A stretch of DNA of 64,000 nucleotides from Bacteroidota bacterium (GCA_013285915.1 JABDGS010000003.1:17711-81710), one strand, 5' to 3'. Positions 1 to 9,558 are shown, counted from the first letter of the stretch. Translations and numbers: made by a program. The notes: a model not told the origin generated them from the letters alone.

Positions 1-1
1 A

Positions 2-94
2 TTTGAAAAGCTAAAATTGTCTTATCCTAAAATATCGAAGGTTGAAAAAGCAGAATTGCTTAAGGCAAGAGAGGAATTACTAAAAAAGAAGTAA
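2..94 (+). CDS. C-terminal end of a truncated gene
   Basis: The first bases of the window read as an open frame of 30 residues, rich in lysine and glutamate and ending LLKKK before a TAA stop. The gene starts outside the window, so only its tail is visible. The tail looks like a charged alpha-helix. I do not recognise the family. It converges on the minus-strand isomerase gene that ends at 137. Confidence 0.5.
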   Translation, partial: FEKLKLSYPKISKVEKAELLKAREELLKKK

Positions 95-136
95 TACTGT
101 TTTTCCAACCGAAAGCTAATACTTACACACAGGTAA

Positions 137-1015
137 TTACTCAATTGAAATGCTTGTTGTGTGAGTATTTGTATTTATAGTATTGCATACCCCTTTAAAG
201 TAGCCCACACATTCGGCAAGGCCAGGCAGCGGATCTTTCGCATCTATTTCATGCTCAAAGCTGCAGTAGCCGGCATACCCTTTTTTATACAGCACTTTAA
301 CCAGGGCCGGTATGTCAATAACACCCCTGCCAAGCTCAAGGCTTTTGCCTTCTTTTGCTGCTTTGGTAACATCTTTAATATGCATGTCCATTATCCTGTC
401 ATGGTATTTTGCAAAGGCATCCGCAGGGCTAATATTGTCCCGTTGGGTGTGCCCAATATCAAGGCACAGCCCCATGCGGCTGTCAAGCTTTCTTATATGT
501 TCGTACACATCGCCGGGTGTAGGGTACACAGGGTCTTCAGGTCCATGGTTGTGTATGGCAAGGCGTATGTTATATTGTTTTACTTTACCTTCTGCATAAG
601 GCAGCAGATCGTAAACCGGCGAGCCGACAATCATTTCTACACCCACCATTTTGGCATATTCAAACGCCTGGTCAACGTCCTGTTGTGTTTTCATATAAAT
701 AACGCCTACAGCGTATATGCTTATGCCTGCCTGTGTAAAAGTGTTTACTACTTCTTCAATCTTTTCCTTAGTGCTGTTTAACGGCAACTGAATATCTTTT
801 AACGAGAATGTTTTTATGTTCACCCGCTGCATCATTGCAATGGCCTGCGGTATAGTTGATTGCGAAAATGTGTACCCGGCAATACCAAGTTTTAGTGCTG
901 TAACTGCGTTGCTGCTGTATGGTTGCTTTGCCCGTGCGTTAGATAACATTGGTGTAAAACCAGCAGCTGCTGCGCCCATCGCGGCGCGTTTTAAGAAGGA
1001 CCTTCTGTTAGACAT
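137..1015 (-). CDS. Tat-exported sugar phosphate isomerase/epimerase (TIM barrel)
   Basis: The protein belongs to the xylose-isomerase-like TIM-barrel family that interconverts keto sugars or inosose-type compounds. The start was set at the ATG before SNRRSFLKR, which puts a twin-arginine signal at residues 4-9 with a hydrophobic alanine-rich stretch behind it; an upstream ATG would add seven residues with no signal character. Likely metal ligands of the family lie in IHNHG (near 155), LCLDIGH (near 186), DMHIKD (near 212) and SFEHE (near 254). Location is therefore periplasmic or membrane-anchored. Relatives usually work with Gfo/Idh/MocA oxidoreductases on unusual sugars, but none is adjacent here. 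The exact substrate cannot be told from sequence. Confidence 0.85.
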   Translation of the reverse strand: MSNRRSFLKRAAMGAAAAGFTPMLSNARAKQPYSSNAVTALKLGIAGYTFSQSTIPQAIAMMQRVNIKTFSLKDIQLPLNSTKEKIEEVVNTFTQAGISIYAVGVIYMKTQQDVDQAFEYAKMVGVEMIVGSPVYDLLPYAEGKVKQYNIRLAIHNHGPEDPVYPTPGDVYEHIRKLDSRMGLCLDIGHTQRDNISPADAFAKYHDRIMDMHIKDVTKAAKEGKSLELGRGVIDIPALVKVLYKKGYAGYCSFEHEIDAKDPLPGLAECVGYFKGVCNTINTNTHTTSISIE

Positions 1016-1291
1016 GGTTAATAGGTTAATATGCAAACAATAAATAAGGCTTTAAAATTATTGAAATAGACTTAAAAAGGGCAAATAAGTTTTTGCGTTA
1101 GCGGTAAACATTGCTGATACAGTTCAATAACATCGTTACCTGTAATCCATCATTGGCCTTTAAGTTGGGGCAGTTTGCCGCCTTTTTTAGTATGGCCGCC
1201 GCTTTGGCATTGCTGTTGGTGGCAAGCCCGCGCAACTTTATGCCCCAATACATCAAACTAAACTGTATTTTTATTTACTTATACGTTTATT

Positions 1292-2062
1292 ATGGAGCCC
1301 ATCATCAGCATAAAAAATTTACGAAAAAGTTATGGCAATAAGCTGGTTTTAAAAGGTATTGACCTTGATATTTATGCAGGGCAGGTTATTGGCTACATAG
1401 GGCCCAATGGCGCCGGCAAAAGCACAACCGTAAAAATATTATGCGGCCTGATAAGCGATTACGAGGGCGGTGTTTATGTAAAGGGGCTTAACCTGAAAGA
1501 CAATGCTACAGCAGTAAAAAGCCATATTGGCTATATACCCGAACTGGCAGAGCTGTATGATGTGCTTACACCTTCTGAGTTTCTTAGTTTTATGGCAGAC
1601 TTGTATAGCATGGATTACAAAATTGCACAGGAAAGGATGGCTAAAATGCTGGCAGCTTTTGGCCTGCAGGGCAATATAAATGACAGGATGGATACATTCA
1701 GCAAGGGCATGAAACAGAAAGTGCTTATAACATCAGGCCTGTTACATAACCCTGATATAATTATACTGGATGAACCGCTAAGCGGCCTTGACGCAAACAG
1801 TGTAATAATTGTAAAAGAACTTATAAGCAAGCTGGCAAAAGAAGGCAAGACTATTTTTTACTGCAGCCACATGATGGATGTTGTTGAAAAAGTAAGCGAC
1901 CGTATTGTTTTGATAAATGAGGGGGTAGTTATAGCCAATGGAACGTTTGAAGAACTGCAGCAACAGCAGGGTAATGAAAGCCTGGAGAAAATATTTGCCC
2001 ACCTTACCGCAAAAGAATCTTTGAATGATGCCGCTGACCAGTTAATGAACGCTTTTAATTAA
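1292..2062 (+). CDS. ABC transporter ATP-binding protein (ABC-2 exporter type)
   Basis: A complete 256-residue nucleotide-binding domain. The Walker A motif GPNGAGKST is at 37-45. The signature motif is the FSKGMKQK form (136-143) common in ABC-2 exporters. The Walker B motif IIILDEP is at 156-162 and the switch histidine at about 193. It powers export by the membrane protein encoded 22 bases downstream (2085-3788), and the two form an operon. The C-terminal tail after residue 225 is helical and not part of the core fold. The substrate is unknown: no peptide, antibiotic or lipid gene is adjacent. Confidence 0.92.
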   Translation: MEPIISIKNLRKSYGNKLVLKGIDLDIYAGQVIGYIGPNGAGKSTTVKILCGLISDYEGGVYVKGLNLKDNATAVKSHIGYIPELAELYDVLTPSEFLSFMADLYSMDYKIAQERMAKMLAAFGLQGNINDRMDTFSKGMKQKVLITSGLLHNPDIIILDEPLSGLDANSVIIVKELISKLAKEGKTIFYCSHMMDVVEKVSDRIVLINEGVVIANGTFEELQQQQGNESLEKIFAHLTAKESLNDAADQLMNAFN

Positions 2063-2084
2063 CCCGGCATTTTAAACTTAGTAC

Positions 2085-3788
2085 ATGAATGTATTTAATA
2101 AAATATTACTAAAAGCTGTTTTACTGCCTTCGGGGGTTTATGAAAAAATGGGAGTTAACGTTCGCCATTTAAGGGCGATATTAATGACCAAACTTATAAT
2201 GGACGACAGGCGGCCCAACAGTTTTCAGCAAATGCGCAGGCAGGCACGTAAAAAGCCTATTTCAAATGCTACGTTGTCAACCATGGCTATGTCAATAATA
2301 GCAGGCGTGCTGTTTGTGTTCATAAGTGCGTTCTTAAAAAATACTGTTACACAGCTCACCATCTATTTTTCTTTTTATATAACGTTTCTTGCTTCAATAC
2401 TTATTGCTGATTTTACAAGTGTGCTGATTGATGTTAGGGACACCTATATAATTTTACCAAAACCGGTAACTGACAGGACCGTTGTATTAAGCCGCCTGCT
2501 GCACATATTTATACATATATGTAAAACCGCCTTGCCTATGTGTTTGCCGGGCGCGGTTTATTTTACTTATACTTATAATGCACTTGTATTGTTAGTGTTC
2601 CTGCTAATGGTTGGTATGGCAATATTATTTACCATATTTCTTATAAATGCCTGTTACATTTTCATTCTTAAAATTACCACCCCGCAAAAATTTCAAAACA
2701 TTATAAGCTATATACAAATAGTTTTCGCCGTATTTTTTTATGCATGTTACCAAATAGTACCGCGTGTTGCTACCCGCTTTTCCGGTTTTGATATTACCCG
2801 CTATAAGTCAGCACCTTTATTTCCGTCTTATTGGTTTGCGGCAGCTGTATCGCAGGCCTGGCAGCCTGTTAATTCATTACAGGTTTGGTTATGTGTGCTG
2901 TTAAGTTTAATAGCGCCTTTGCTTAGCCTGTGGGTTGTAATAAAATATTTTGCACCTTCATTCAATCAAAAACTTGCACTTATAAGCGCCGGCACAACTG
3001 AAGCCGGCGGCGGCGATAGTAAACTTGTTCCACAGGCAAAAGGCATATCCGGTTACAGCAAATTTATGGCGCAGTTGTTTACAAAAAAAGGTGCGGAGCG
3101 CGCTGCATTTATATTTACCTGGCAACTTATGATACGCAGCCGCGATTTTAAAATGAAAGTGTACCCTGCTATCGGGTATGTTGCTGTTATCATTGTTCTT
3201 ACAATGTTTAATATAAAAATTTCGGTACAGGATATAACCGGCTTAACAGCCAAAGGCAAATCGGCAATTCTTATTATTATATACTTTAGCAACCTTCTGC
3301 TGGTTTCGGGCCTTGGGCAATTAATATATTATGAAAAATATAAGGCCGCATGGGTATTTTATTCTGCCCCTATTGAGGTACCAGGCAAAATAGTGAGCGG
3401 CGCTGTTAAAGCATGTATCGCGCAATTCTTTTTCCCAATAGCCCTTATAATATTTCTTGTTCTTACCGGGCTGGCAGGCGTGTCAATTTTACCCAATATA
3501 TTACTGGGTTTTTCAAACGCGTTTCTTTTAGGCAGCCTTGCGGGTTATTTTATAGTTAACAGGCTTCCATTTTCATGCCCGCCAAATATAAAAGCATCCC
3601 GTGGTACATTGCGTATTGCTATGGTTAGCATATTTGGTTTTGTTATGGCAAGCATACAATACAGCATAATCAACATAACACCTGTCGTAATTATTTTTAC
3701 CCTGTTGTCTGCAGGCGCAGCATGGCTGTTATTGGACTCAATTAAAAAATTAAGCTGGCAAAAAATAAATGCCAATTATGAAGATTAG
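2085..3788 (+). CDS. ABC-2-type exporter membrane protein
   Basis: A 567-residue polytopic membrane protein with roughly a dozen hydrophobic segments, starting after a basic N-terminal stretch. It follows the ATPase gene by 22 bases, so it is the likely permease of that ABC exporter. The size suits a full set of two six-helix halves, so one permease chain may pair with two ATPase chains. I see no extracellular peptidase or large periplasmic domain of the MacB kind. Function as permease rests mainly on context and membrane topology; substrate unknown. Confidence 0.75.
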   Translation: MNVFNKILLKAVLLPSGVYEKMGVNVRHLRAILMTKLIMDDRRPNSFQQMRRQARKKPISNATLSTMAMSIIAGVLFVFISAFLKNTVTQLTIYFSFYITFLASILIADFTSVLIDVRDTYIILPKPVTDRTVVLSRLLHIFIHICKTALPMCLPGAVYFTYTYNALVLLVFLLMVGMAILFTIFLINACYIFILKITTPQKFQNIISYIQIVFAVFFYACYQIVPRVATRFSGFDITRYKSAPLFPSYWFAAAVSQAWQPVNSLQVWLCVLLSLIAPLLSLWVVIKYFAPSFNQKLALISAGTTEAGGGDSKLVPQAKGISGYSKFMAQLFTKKGAERAAFIFTWQLMIRSRDFKMKVYPAIGYVAVIIVLTMFNIKISVQDITGLTAKGKSAILIIIYFSNLLLVSGLGQLIYYEKYKAAWVFYSAPIEVPGKIVSGAVKACIAQFFFPIALIIFLVLTGLAGVSILPNILLGFSNAFLLGSLAGYFIVNRLPFSCPPNIKASRGTLRIAMVSIFGFVMASIQYSIINITPVVIIFTLLSAGAAWLLLDSIKKLSWQKINANYED

Positions 3789-3884
3789 CAGCCCGTAAAA
3801 ACAGCCTGTTGTTTGCCCACTAACTTTTTAAAAAGCTTTGGAGATAACTTTAAAAATTGTAAGTTTATAACCAAAACTTTCTGT

Positions 3885-4709
3885 ATGAAATATATTTTAT
3901 TTGCCAGTTTTGCCTTATTAACCTATTGCGGCGCACACGCACAGCATTCACTAACCAAATTGTGGGCAAGCGATACTACGCTGCCTGAGCCCGAATCAGT
4001 TTTGTATGATGCGCAGGCCAAAATACTTTACACATCGCTTATTGATGGCGACCCATCAAAAAAAGATGGCAAGGGCGGTGTGGCAAAAGTGGGGCTTGAT
4101 GGAAAGATCATTAATAAAAGCTGGGTTACAGGGCTTAATGCTCCTAAAGGTTTGGGTAAGTTTGGCAATACATTATATGCAGCGGATGTTGACGAAGTAG
4201 TCGTTATTGATATACCTACCGCCAAGGTTACAAAAAAGATAGCTGTTGCTGGCTCTGTATTTTTGAATGATATCAGCGTTGACAGTAAAGGTGTGGTATA
4301 TGTATCTGACACCCAAACAGGTGATGTGTTTAAAATTGAGAATGGTAAAGTTTCTACCTTTCTCAAAAATATAAAAGGCGCTAATGGCGTGCTGGCGTTG
4401 GGTACCGATCTGTATGTGCTATCATCTGGCACAGTGGTTAAAGCCAACGCACAGGGCCAAACAACAAATATTGCAACCGGCCTCGATAACTCAACCGATG
4501 GCATTGAGCAGGTGGTGCCGGGTGAATTTTTAGTATCAAGCTGGAACGGTGTGATCTATTATGTAAAATCTGACGGCAGCAAGCAACAGTTACTTGACAC
4601 ACGTTCAATAAAAATGAACACCGCCGATATTGGTTATGATGCAGTAAATAAAATTGTATATGTGCCTACCTTTTTTAAAAATGGTATAGTTGCTTACAAA
4701 TTGCATTAA
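3885..4709 (+). CDS. Secreted SMP-30/gluconolactonase-like beta-propeller protein
   Basis: A 274-residue protein with a signal peptide (MKYILFASFALLTYCGAHAQ) followed by repeated beta-blades of the SMP-30/NHL type, for example TLYAADVDEVVVIDI and VVYVSDTQTGDVFKIENG. I chose the ATG at 3885 because it begins the signal peptide; 24 upstream codons in frame have no leader character. The family includes lactonases and sugar-acid hydrolases, but many members are simple binding propellers. It is encoded after the ABC permease with a 96-base gap and its stop overlaps the stop of the convergent EamA gene by four bases. Confidence 0.75.
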   Translation: MKYILFASFALLTYCGAHAQHSLTKLWASDTTLPEPESVLYDAQAKILYTSLIDGDPSKKDGKGGVAKVGLDGKIINKSWVTGLNAPKGLGKFGNTLYAADVDEVVVIDIPTAKVTKKIAVAGSVFLNDISVDSKGVVYVSDTQTGDVFKIENGKVSTFLKNIKGANGVLALGTDLYVLSSGTVVKANAQGQTTNIATGLDNSTDGIEQVVPGEFLVSSWNGVIYYVKSDGSKQQLLDTRSIKMNTADIGYDAVNKIVYVPTFFKNGIVAYKLH

Positions 4710-5608
4710 GGCATGTCGGGAACGGCAATTTTTTTGGTGGCCTTTTGCTGTTTTGCAATACGCAGCATTTGCAGCAGCACAGCGCAAAAAATAAGACCGA
4801 GGCCAATATAAAAATTGCTGTGCAATTCTTTATTCTCGCTATATAATAAAAAGGCCAGTATAATACCATATACAGGCTCAAGCGTAAGCAAAAGGTTAGC
4901 GGTAAATGCGCTAACCTTTTTTAATGCACCTATGTACAATATAAATGTAAATATGGTGCAGCACCAGCTTAGTATTATAAGCCATAGCCAGTCCAGGCCA
5001 TGTGGTATTAAAGGGGGGGCGGGAAACATATAATTGTACAGAGGCATTAACAATGTTAATCCCAAAAAACCGCCCGTTAGCTGGTACAGTGTTATATCCA
5101 TGGGCTGGTAACCCGACACAATTTTTTTGTTTAATACAGAGGCTACCACAGTTGCTACAGATGAAATAAGGCCCAGGTAAATACCTATTGAAAAATGCAG
5201 GTTGTAGAAATAAATAAGTGTTATACCGCCCAGCGCAAACAAGCCAAGAAATATTTCCTGCATATCAACCCTTCTTCTAAAAAACAAGGGTTCAATAAGG
5301 GCAGAAAATAATCCTGTAGTAGAAAGGCAGGTTAAAGCGATAGATACATTGGCGTATTTGATACTGCTGTAAAAAAACACCCAATGCAAGGCTAAAACAA
5401 ACCCTATAAAGCCAATTTTTAAAAAGTCGCGAAATGCAATTTTTTTTATGTGCCCGGTAAAGTAAAATAATATCCACAACGACACGGCGGTAATACACAT
5501 GCGCCACCAAACCAGCAACGTGCCGTTTAATGTAATGGCCCTGCCCAATACGCCAGTAAAACCCCAAATAAAAACGGCTGCATGCAACCGCAATAAAGCT
5601 GCCCGCAT
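4706..5608 (-). CDS. EamA/DMT-family transporter
   Basis: A 300-residue inner-membrane protein with ten hydrophobic segments in two five-helix halves, as in the drug/metabolite transporter superfamily. The N-terminal half carries the typical W-G segment (AVFIWGFTGVLGRA), and the second half repeats the pattern with GLISSVATVVASVLNKK and LEPVYGIILAFLLY. Members export amino acids, nucleobases or other metabolites; the substrate cannot be inferred. The stop overlaps the stop of the convergent propeller gene by four bases. No close operon partner is seen on this strand. Confidence 0.88.
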   Translation of the reverse strand: MRAALLRLHAAVFIWGFTGVLGRAITLNGTLLVWWRMCITAVSLWILFYFTGHIKKIAFRDFLKIGFIGFVLALHWVFFYSSIKYANVSIALTCLSTTGLFSALIEPLFFRRRVDMQEIFLGLFALGGITLIYFYNLHFSIGIYLGLISSVATVVASVLNKKIVSGYQPMDITLYQLTGGFLGLTLLMPLYNYMFPAPPLIPHGLDWLWLIILSWCCTIFTFILYIGALKKVSAFTANLLLTLEPVYGIILAFLLYSENKELHSNFYIGLGLIFCAVLLQMLRIAKQQKATKKIAVPDMP

Positions 5609-5766
5609 ATAGCTGCAAAGAAACTATTATTACAGCTAAAAAGGTATTTTATCACCTTTGCATTAATAATATTTGTTTAAGTTTTAAGCAAAAATTTTCT
5701 TTTACCTTTACCTGCCATAATTTGATGGATTGCTGCATACAAATTAAAAATAAAAACAAAAAAACC

Positions 5767-6237
5767 ATGAACACCTCAATAGGTATATCTGAAACTAACA
5801 AGCTTGCGGTTACTAAGTCACTTTCAAAATTATTGGCCGATGAATTTGTGCTCTACACCAAAACGCGCAACGCGCACTGGAATATTGAAGGGCCGGATTT
5901 TCACAGCATGCACCTGTTTTTTGAAGCACAGTATGAGGCATTGGATGATATAATGGATGGCGTGGCTGAACGCATTCGTATGCTGGGTCATTATTCGCCG
6001 GCAACGCTGCAGGCGTTTTTACAATTAACACACCTTAGTGAAAAAACTGGCGGGGATAATACCAGCGCCGGTTTTATTAAAGAACTGGTGGGTGACCATG
6101 AAAGCATTATTATTTTTATAAGGGAGAATATTAACCCATTTGCGTCAGAATATGGCGACGCAGGAACAAGCGACTATATTACGGGGCTTATGGAGCAGCA
6201 CGAGAAAATGGCATGGATGTTAAGAGCGCATTTATAA
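5767..6237 (+). CDS. dps: Dps-family DNA-binding ferritin-like protein
   Basis: A 156-residue mini-ferritin that oxidises and stores iron with hydrogen peroxide and protects DNA in stress and starvation. The family signature is intact: TRNAHWNIEGPDF, then FFEAQYEALDDIMDGVAERI, which supplies the His, Asp and Glu of the inter-subunit ferroxidase site. The start at 5767 follows an A-rich leader; an upstream in-frame ATG at 5722 would add 15 residues of lysine/asparagine sequence and is less likely. The next gene, an OsmC fusion at 6254, starts 16 bases after the stop. That suggests a two-gene oxidative-stress operon. Confidence 0.92.
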   Translation: MNTSIGISETNKLAVTKSLSKLLADEFVLYTKTRNAHWNIEGPDFHSMHLFFEAQYEALDDIMDGVAERIRMLGHYSPATLQAFLQLTHLSEKTGGDNTSAGFIKELVGDHESIIIFIRENINPFASEYGDAGTSDYITGLMEQHEKMAWMLRAHL

Positions 6238-6253
6238 ACTACAATATTGAGGT

Positions 6254-6940
6254 ATGGCGATAAAATACTTGCTCGATAACCCTGTTGAGGGAAATATCTT
6301 CACCCAAAAATACCAGAGCACCATTGAATGGCGAAACGGCAAATTCGTTTCTGATGAACCCGTTAAATCTGGCGGGCAAGATACCGGCCCCGATCCCTAT
6401 ACGTTGCTTTTGTCCGCTCACGCCTCATGTACGTTAGCTACTTTGCGCATGTATATTGACCGGAAGGGTTGGGATATACCGCACATTGCAGTTAAGGCAA
6501 ATATGTATCAAACAACCAAAGATGAGAAGTTAATTACAGTTATTGACCGTGATATAAATTTTTTACAGCCAGTAACAGATGAACAGCGCGAAAAGCTGAC
6601 TGATATAGCTAAAGCCTGCCCGGTATCGAAAATATTGGAGGGAGAAATTGTTGTGCGCACTTATACTTATAATAATAGTGATACGCCAAAACATATTAAC
6701 TATTCCAACGGAGAGGTAACCGTTGTTTGGAAGCCTGATGTGTGCAAACATTCCGGCCGTTGCGTAACAGGTTTACCGGGTGTTTTTGATGTTAACAAAC
6801 ACCCCTGGATAAATATGCAGGGTGCTGATACCAACGCAATTGTTGAACAAGTTAACAAATGCCCTACCGGTGCTTTAAGTTTTTATAAAAATACGCCTGG
6901 AGAAGCCAATACCGCGGAAAACGGAAACAGCCCTGCGTAA
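6254..6940 (+). CDS. OsmC-family peroxiredoxin fused to a YjdI-type [4Fe-4S] domain
   Basis: A 228-residue two-domain protein. Residues 1-138 are an OsmC domain with the two redox cysteines in ASCTLATLR (Cys59) and ACPVSKIL (Cys122), which reduce organic hydroperoxides. Residues 148-213 match the divergent mono-cluster [4Fe-4S] domain of the YjdI type, with Cys164, Cys170 and Cys203 in CPTGAL; a fourth ligand is not obvious. The two domains usually occur as separate proteins, so the fusion may couple electron supply to peroxide reduction (inference). It lies 16 bases after dps and is probably co-transcribed with it. Confidence 0.88.
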   Translation: MAIKYLLDNPVEGNIFTQKYQSTIEWRNGKFVSDEPVKSGGQDTGPDPYTLLLSAHASCTLATLRMYIDRKGWDIPHIAVKANMYQTTKDEKLITVIDRDINFLQPVTDEQREKLTDIAKACPVSKILEGEIVVRTYTYNNSDTPKHINYSNGEVTVVWKPDVCKHSGRCVTGLPGVFDVNKHPWINMQGADTNAIVEQVNKCPTGALSFYKNTPGEANTAENGNSPA

Positions 6941-6981
6941 CAGAGCTGTTTTCACTTGTAGGCTATATAATGGATGTGCTG

Positions 6982-7248
6982 TTATTCAAATATATTGGTG
7001 GTATCTTCCTTAACATCACCGTATAGTTTTTCACCTTTCCCCATCATATCCTGCGCTTTGTTTTTTAACCGGCCATATTGGTCTGCTACTGTACCAGCAA
7101 TATCGTTGTAGGTGTCACAGGCAGCATCTTTAACATCTGATGCTTTTTTTGCTAATTTTTTGCGGGTTTCGTTACCGCTGTCGGGTGCAAATAATACGCC
7201 TAAAATAAGCCCTACTACTACCCCGTTGGCGAATGATTTTATGCTCAT
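6982..7248 (-). CDS. YtxH-like small membrane-associated protein
   Basis: An 88-residue protein with an N-terminal hydrophobic segment containing GVVVGLILGVLFAPDSG, the hallmark of YtxH-domain proteins, then a lysine-rich helical tail. Family members are linked to general stress responses in Firmicutes; the biochemical role is unknown. It sits convergent to the dps/OsmC operon and just downstream of the dnaJ terminator, which fits a stress theme but proves nothing. Confidence 0.8.
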   Translation of the reverse strand: MSIKSFANGVVVGLILGVLFAPDSGNETRKKLAKKASDVKDAACDTYNDIAGTVADQYGRLKNKAQDMMGKGEKLYGDVKEDTTNIFE

Positions 7249-7385
7249 AAAAAAGTTTTAAATGGTGTTTTAATGGTTTATACAACACTAAAACTTTGCC
7301 AGTTTTATTTGAGTGTAAAAGATTTAATAAAACGCAGTTACCTGTAAAATAAATTCTACAACAATTGCCGGATGGCGAAAAACGC

Positions 7386-7418
7386 AAACCCCGGGCGTTT
7401 TTGACACGCCCGGGGTTT
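7386..7418 (-). terminator. Rho-independent terminator of grpE-dnaJ
   Basis: A perfect 13-base stem (7386-7398 pairs with 7406-7418, core CCCCGGGCG) with a seven-base loop. It lies 38 bases beyond the dnaJ stop codon on the minus strand, and the U-tract after it is short. The stem is symmetric enough to act on transcription from either side. Confidence 0.8.
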
Positions 7419-7455
7419 ATTTATAGAGTAGAGCACTTATTCACTTTTCTTATTT

Positions 7456-8607
7456 CTATGAAAACACTTCTTTCACCTTCTCAAAAAAGCTTTTTTCGCT
7501 TTTTCCGGGCTGCGGTTTAAAATTAGGGCTGTGATGAAGTTTTTCCAGCATATCCTTTTCCTCGCTGGTAAGGTTTTGGGGTGTCCAGGCATTTACATGT
7601 ATCAATTGGTCGCCGCGGTGATAGCCATTTACTTCAGGAAAGCCTTTGCCCTTTAACCTGAATATTTTGCCGCTTTGTGTACCGGGCGGAATTTTAATTT
7701 TCGCCCTGCCGTCAATTGTAGGCACTTCAACATTGGTTCCAAAAGCAATTTCAGAAAAAGTAAGGTGCAGCTCAAAAGCTACATTCAACCCGTCGCGCTG
7801 CAGTTCTTTATGTGGTTCTTCCTCAATTAAAATTATCAGGTCACCCGGTGCGCCGCCACGTTCACCCATATTTCCCTTGCCACCCATGCTTAACTGCATG
7901 CCTTCGCCAACGCCGGCGGGTATATCAACATTTATAGTCTCTTCACCAAATACCCTTCCTTCACCTTTACAATTGCCACATTTTGCGGTAATAGTTGTAC
8001 CCTCACCATTACAGGTTGGGCAGGTTGTTACTGTTTGCATTTGCCCCAAAAATGTGTTTGTTACCTTACGCACCTGGCCGCTACCACCACAGGTATTGCA
8101 GGTTTGTACGCTGCCTTTGTCTTTAGCACCGCTGCCGCCGCAGGTATTGCAGCCAACATATTTTTTTACTTTAATATTTTTTGTAACACCTTTTGCTATC
8201 TCCTCATAAGTAAGTTTTATTTTAACCCTTAAGTTGCTGCCACGCACACCTCTTGCTCTTCCACCTGCACTACCACCACGCCTTCCACCACCGCCAAAAA
8301 AGCTTCCGAAAATATCATCTCCAAAAATATCCCCAAACTGGCTGAATATATCATCCATATTACCAGTGCCGCTGCTTGTGCCGGGGCCAAAGGCCTGGTG
8401 GCCAAACCGGTCGTACTTTGCGCGCTTGTCAGCATCACTCAACACTTCATAAGCTTCGGCCGCTTCCTTAAATTTATCTTCAGCCGCTTTGTCGCCGGGA
8501 TTACGGTCAGGGTGAAATTGCATAGCCACTTTGCGGTATGCCTTTTTTATTTCATCAGCAGATGCGGTTTTGGACACTCCCAAAATTTCGTAATAGTCTC
8601 TTTTCAT
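7456..8607 (-). CDS. dnaJ: Chaperone protein DnaJ
   Basis: A 383-residue type I Hsp40. Residues 1-70 form the J domain with the HPD tripeptide at 32-34 that stimulates DnaK ATPase. A Gly/Phe-rich linker follows to about 130. Four CxxCxGxG zinc motifs lie between about 155 and 220 (CNTCGGSG twice, [16 protein letters not shown]), followed by the C-terminal substrate-binding domains. It is encoded 61 bases after grpE. Neither dnaK nor hrcA is in the window and no CIRCE element was seen upstream of grpE. Confidence 0.97.
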   Translation of the reverse strand: MKRDYYEILGVSKTASADEIKKAYRKVAMQFHPDRNPGDKAAEDKFKEAAEAYEVLSDADKRAKYDRFGHQAFGPGTSSGTGNMDDIFSQFGDIFGDDIFGSFFGGGGRRGGSAGGRARGVRGSNLRVKIKLTYEEIAKGVTKNIKVKKYVGCNTCGGSGAKDKGSVQTCNTCGGSGQVRKVTNTFLGQMQTVTTCPTCNGEGTTITAKCGNCKGEGRVFGEETINVDIPAGVGEGMQLSMGGKGNMGERGGAPGDLIILIEEEPHKELQRDGLNVAFELHLTFSEIAFGTNVEVPTIDGRAKIKIPPGTQSGKIFRLKGKGFPEVNGYHRGDQLIHVNAWTPQNLTSEEKDMLEKLHHSPNFKPQPGKSEKSFFEKVKEVFS

Positions 8608-8668
8608 TGAAAACCTTGCCCCTGACGGGGAGTTTATTTATGCACCCTGCGATGCTTCGTAAAAAATA

Positions 8669-9241
8669 TTATTTACCTACTACCACTTTTGCAAAGCGTA
8701 TTATCTTGTCGTTTAGGTAGTAGCCTTTTTGCACTTCATCCAGCACTTTACCTTTTAACGCATCGTTGGGGGCCGGTATTTCTGTAATTGCCTCATGCTT
8801 TTCAACATCAAAAGGCGTATTTATGCTCTCCATTGCTTTCAAACCCCTGGAGTGCAGGCTTTTACGAAATTTATCAAATACCAGTTTAACCCCTTCCCTT
8901 ACCTGTTCAATATCATCGGTTTTTTGTAACTGCTTCTCAGCGCGTTCGCTGTCATCCAGCACGTCAAGCAGGCCGGTAATTACTTCTTTTCCGGCGGTTT
9001 GGCGCATTTCAAGGTTTTCCTTGGCTGTACGGCGGCGAAAATTGTCAAATTCGGCCATTAACCTCAGGTATTTATCCTTTTGTTCAGCTAACTGCCCTTC
9101 CAGTTTCTCAATTTCTCCTTCTTCCTCAACATTACCATCCAAAAAACTGGTGCCTGCTGCATTTTCGTCAGTGCTAAAGTTTAAATCGGACATTTCTGCT
9201 GCATTGTCCTGCCCGTTTTTATCAAAATCCTTATTTTCCAT
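8669..9241 (-). CDS. grpE: Nucleotide exchange factor GrpE
   Basis: A 190-residue co-chaperone that releases ADP from DnaK. The acidic N-terminus to about residue 40 is disordered. A long coiled coil at about 41-110 contains the conserved LMAEFDNFRRRTAKE. The C-terminal beta domain ends in GYYLNDKIIRFAKVVV, very close to the family consensus. It is the first gene of the grpE-dnaJ unit, and its upstream spacer (9242-9744) is shared with the divergent carboxylesterase. Confidence 0.96.
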   Translation of the reverse strand: MENKDFDKNGQDNAAEMSDLNFSTDENAAGTSFLDGNVEEEGEIEKLEGQLAEQKDKYLRLMAEFDNFRRRTAKENLEMRQTAGKEVITGLLDVLDDSERAEKQLQKTDDIEQVREGVKLVFDKFRKSLHSRGLKAMESINTPFDVEKHEAITEIPAPNDALKGKVLDEVQKGYYLNDKIIRFAKVVVGK

Positions 9242-9520
9242 ATTTAGTATAGTTAGCCACTAAAAAAGGCAAATAATTTGCCAAGAGCAAGATAGTGGAA
9301 AAATTGGCAGTCGGTGGGTAATTCAGGACACGGAGCTTCACAGAGCTTTTCTTTCAAGGACTCAAAGGCGGTTTCATATCCTTTTTGCACTTTTTCAATC
9401 CCTGCGGCACCTTGATAAAAGTATTTTCTGTAGAGCATTCTCCAAAGCCTGACTTTTTACGGTGGTAATATAGCTCCCTCAATTGAAAAAGCTCATTTAA
9501 ATAATCGCGTCTTCAACAAA

Positions 9521-9548
9521 ATAATTTCCGAAAAATTTCGGAAATTAT
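9521..9548. promoter_or_regulatory. Perfect 28-base palindrome, putative operator
   Basis: Two 13-base arms (9521-9533 and 9536-9548, containing TTTCCGAAA and TTTCGGAAA) are exact reverse complements around two A residues. It has no T-run, so it is more likely a protein-binding site than a terminator. It lies 197 bases before the carboxylesterase start and 280 bases before grpE. It does not match CIRCE (TTAGCACTC-N9-GAGTGCTAA). Confidence 0.55.
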
Positions 9549-9558
9549 ACATTTTTTG

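Noticed and set aside
9253..9438. Minus-strand open frame of 61 codons upstream of grpE
   Set aside because: The sequence resembles word-like intergenic repeats (CTCTGTGAAGCTCCGTGTCC style) and has no recognisable protein features; a stand-alone gene is not supported.
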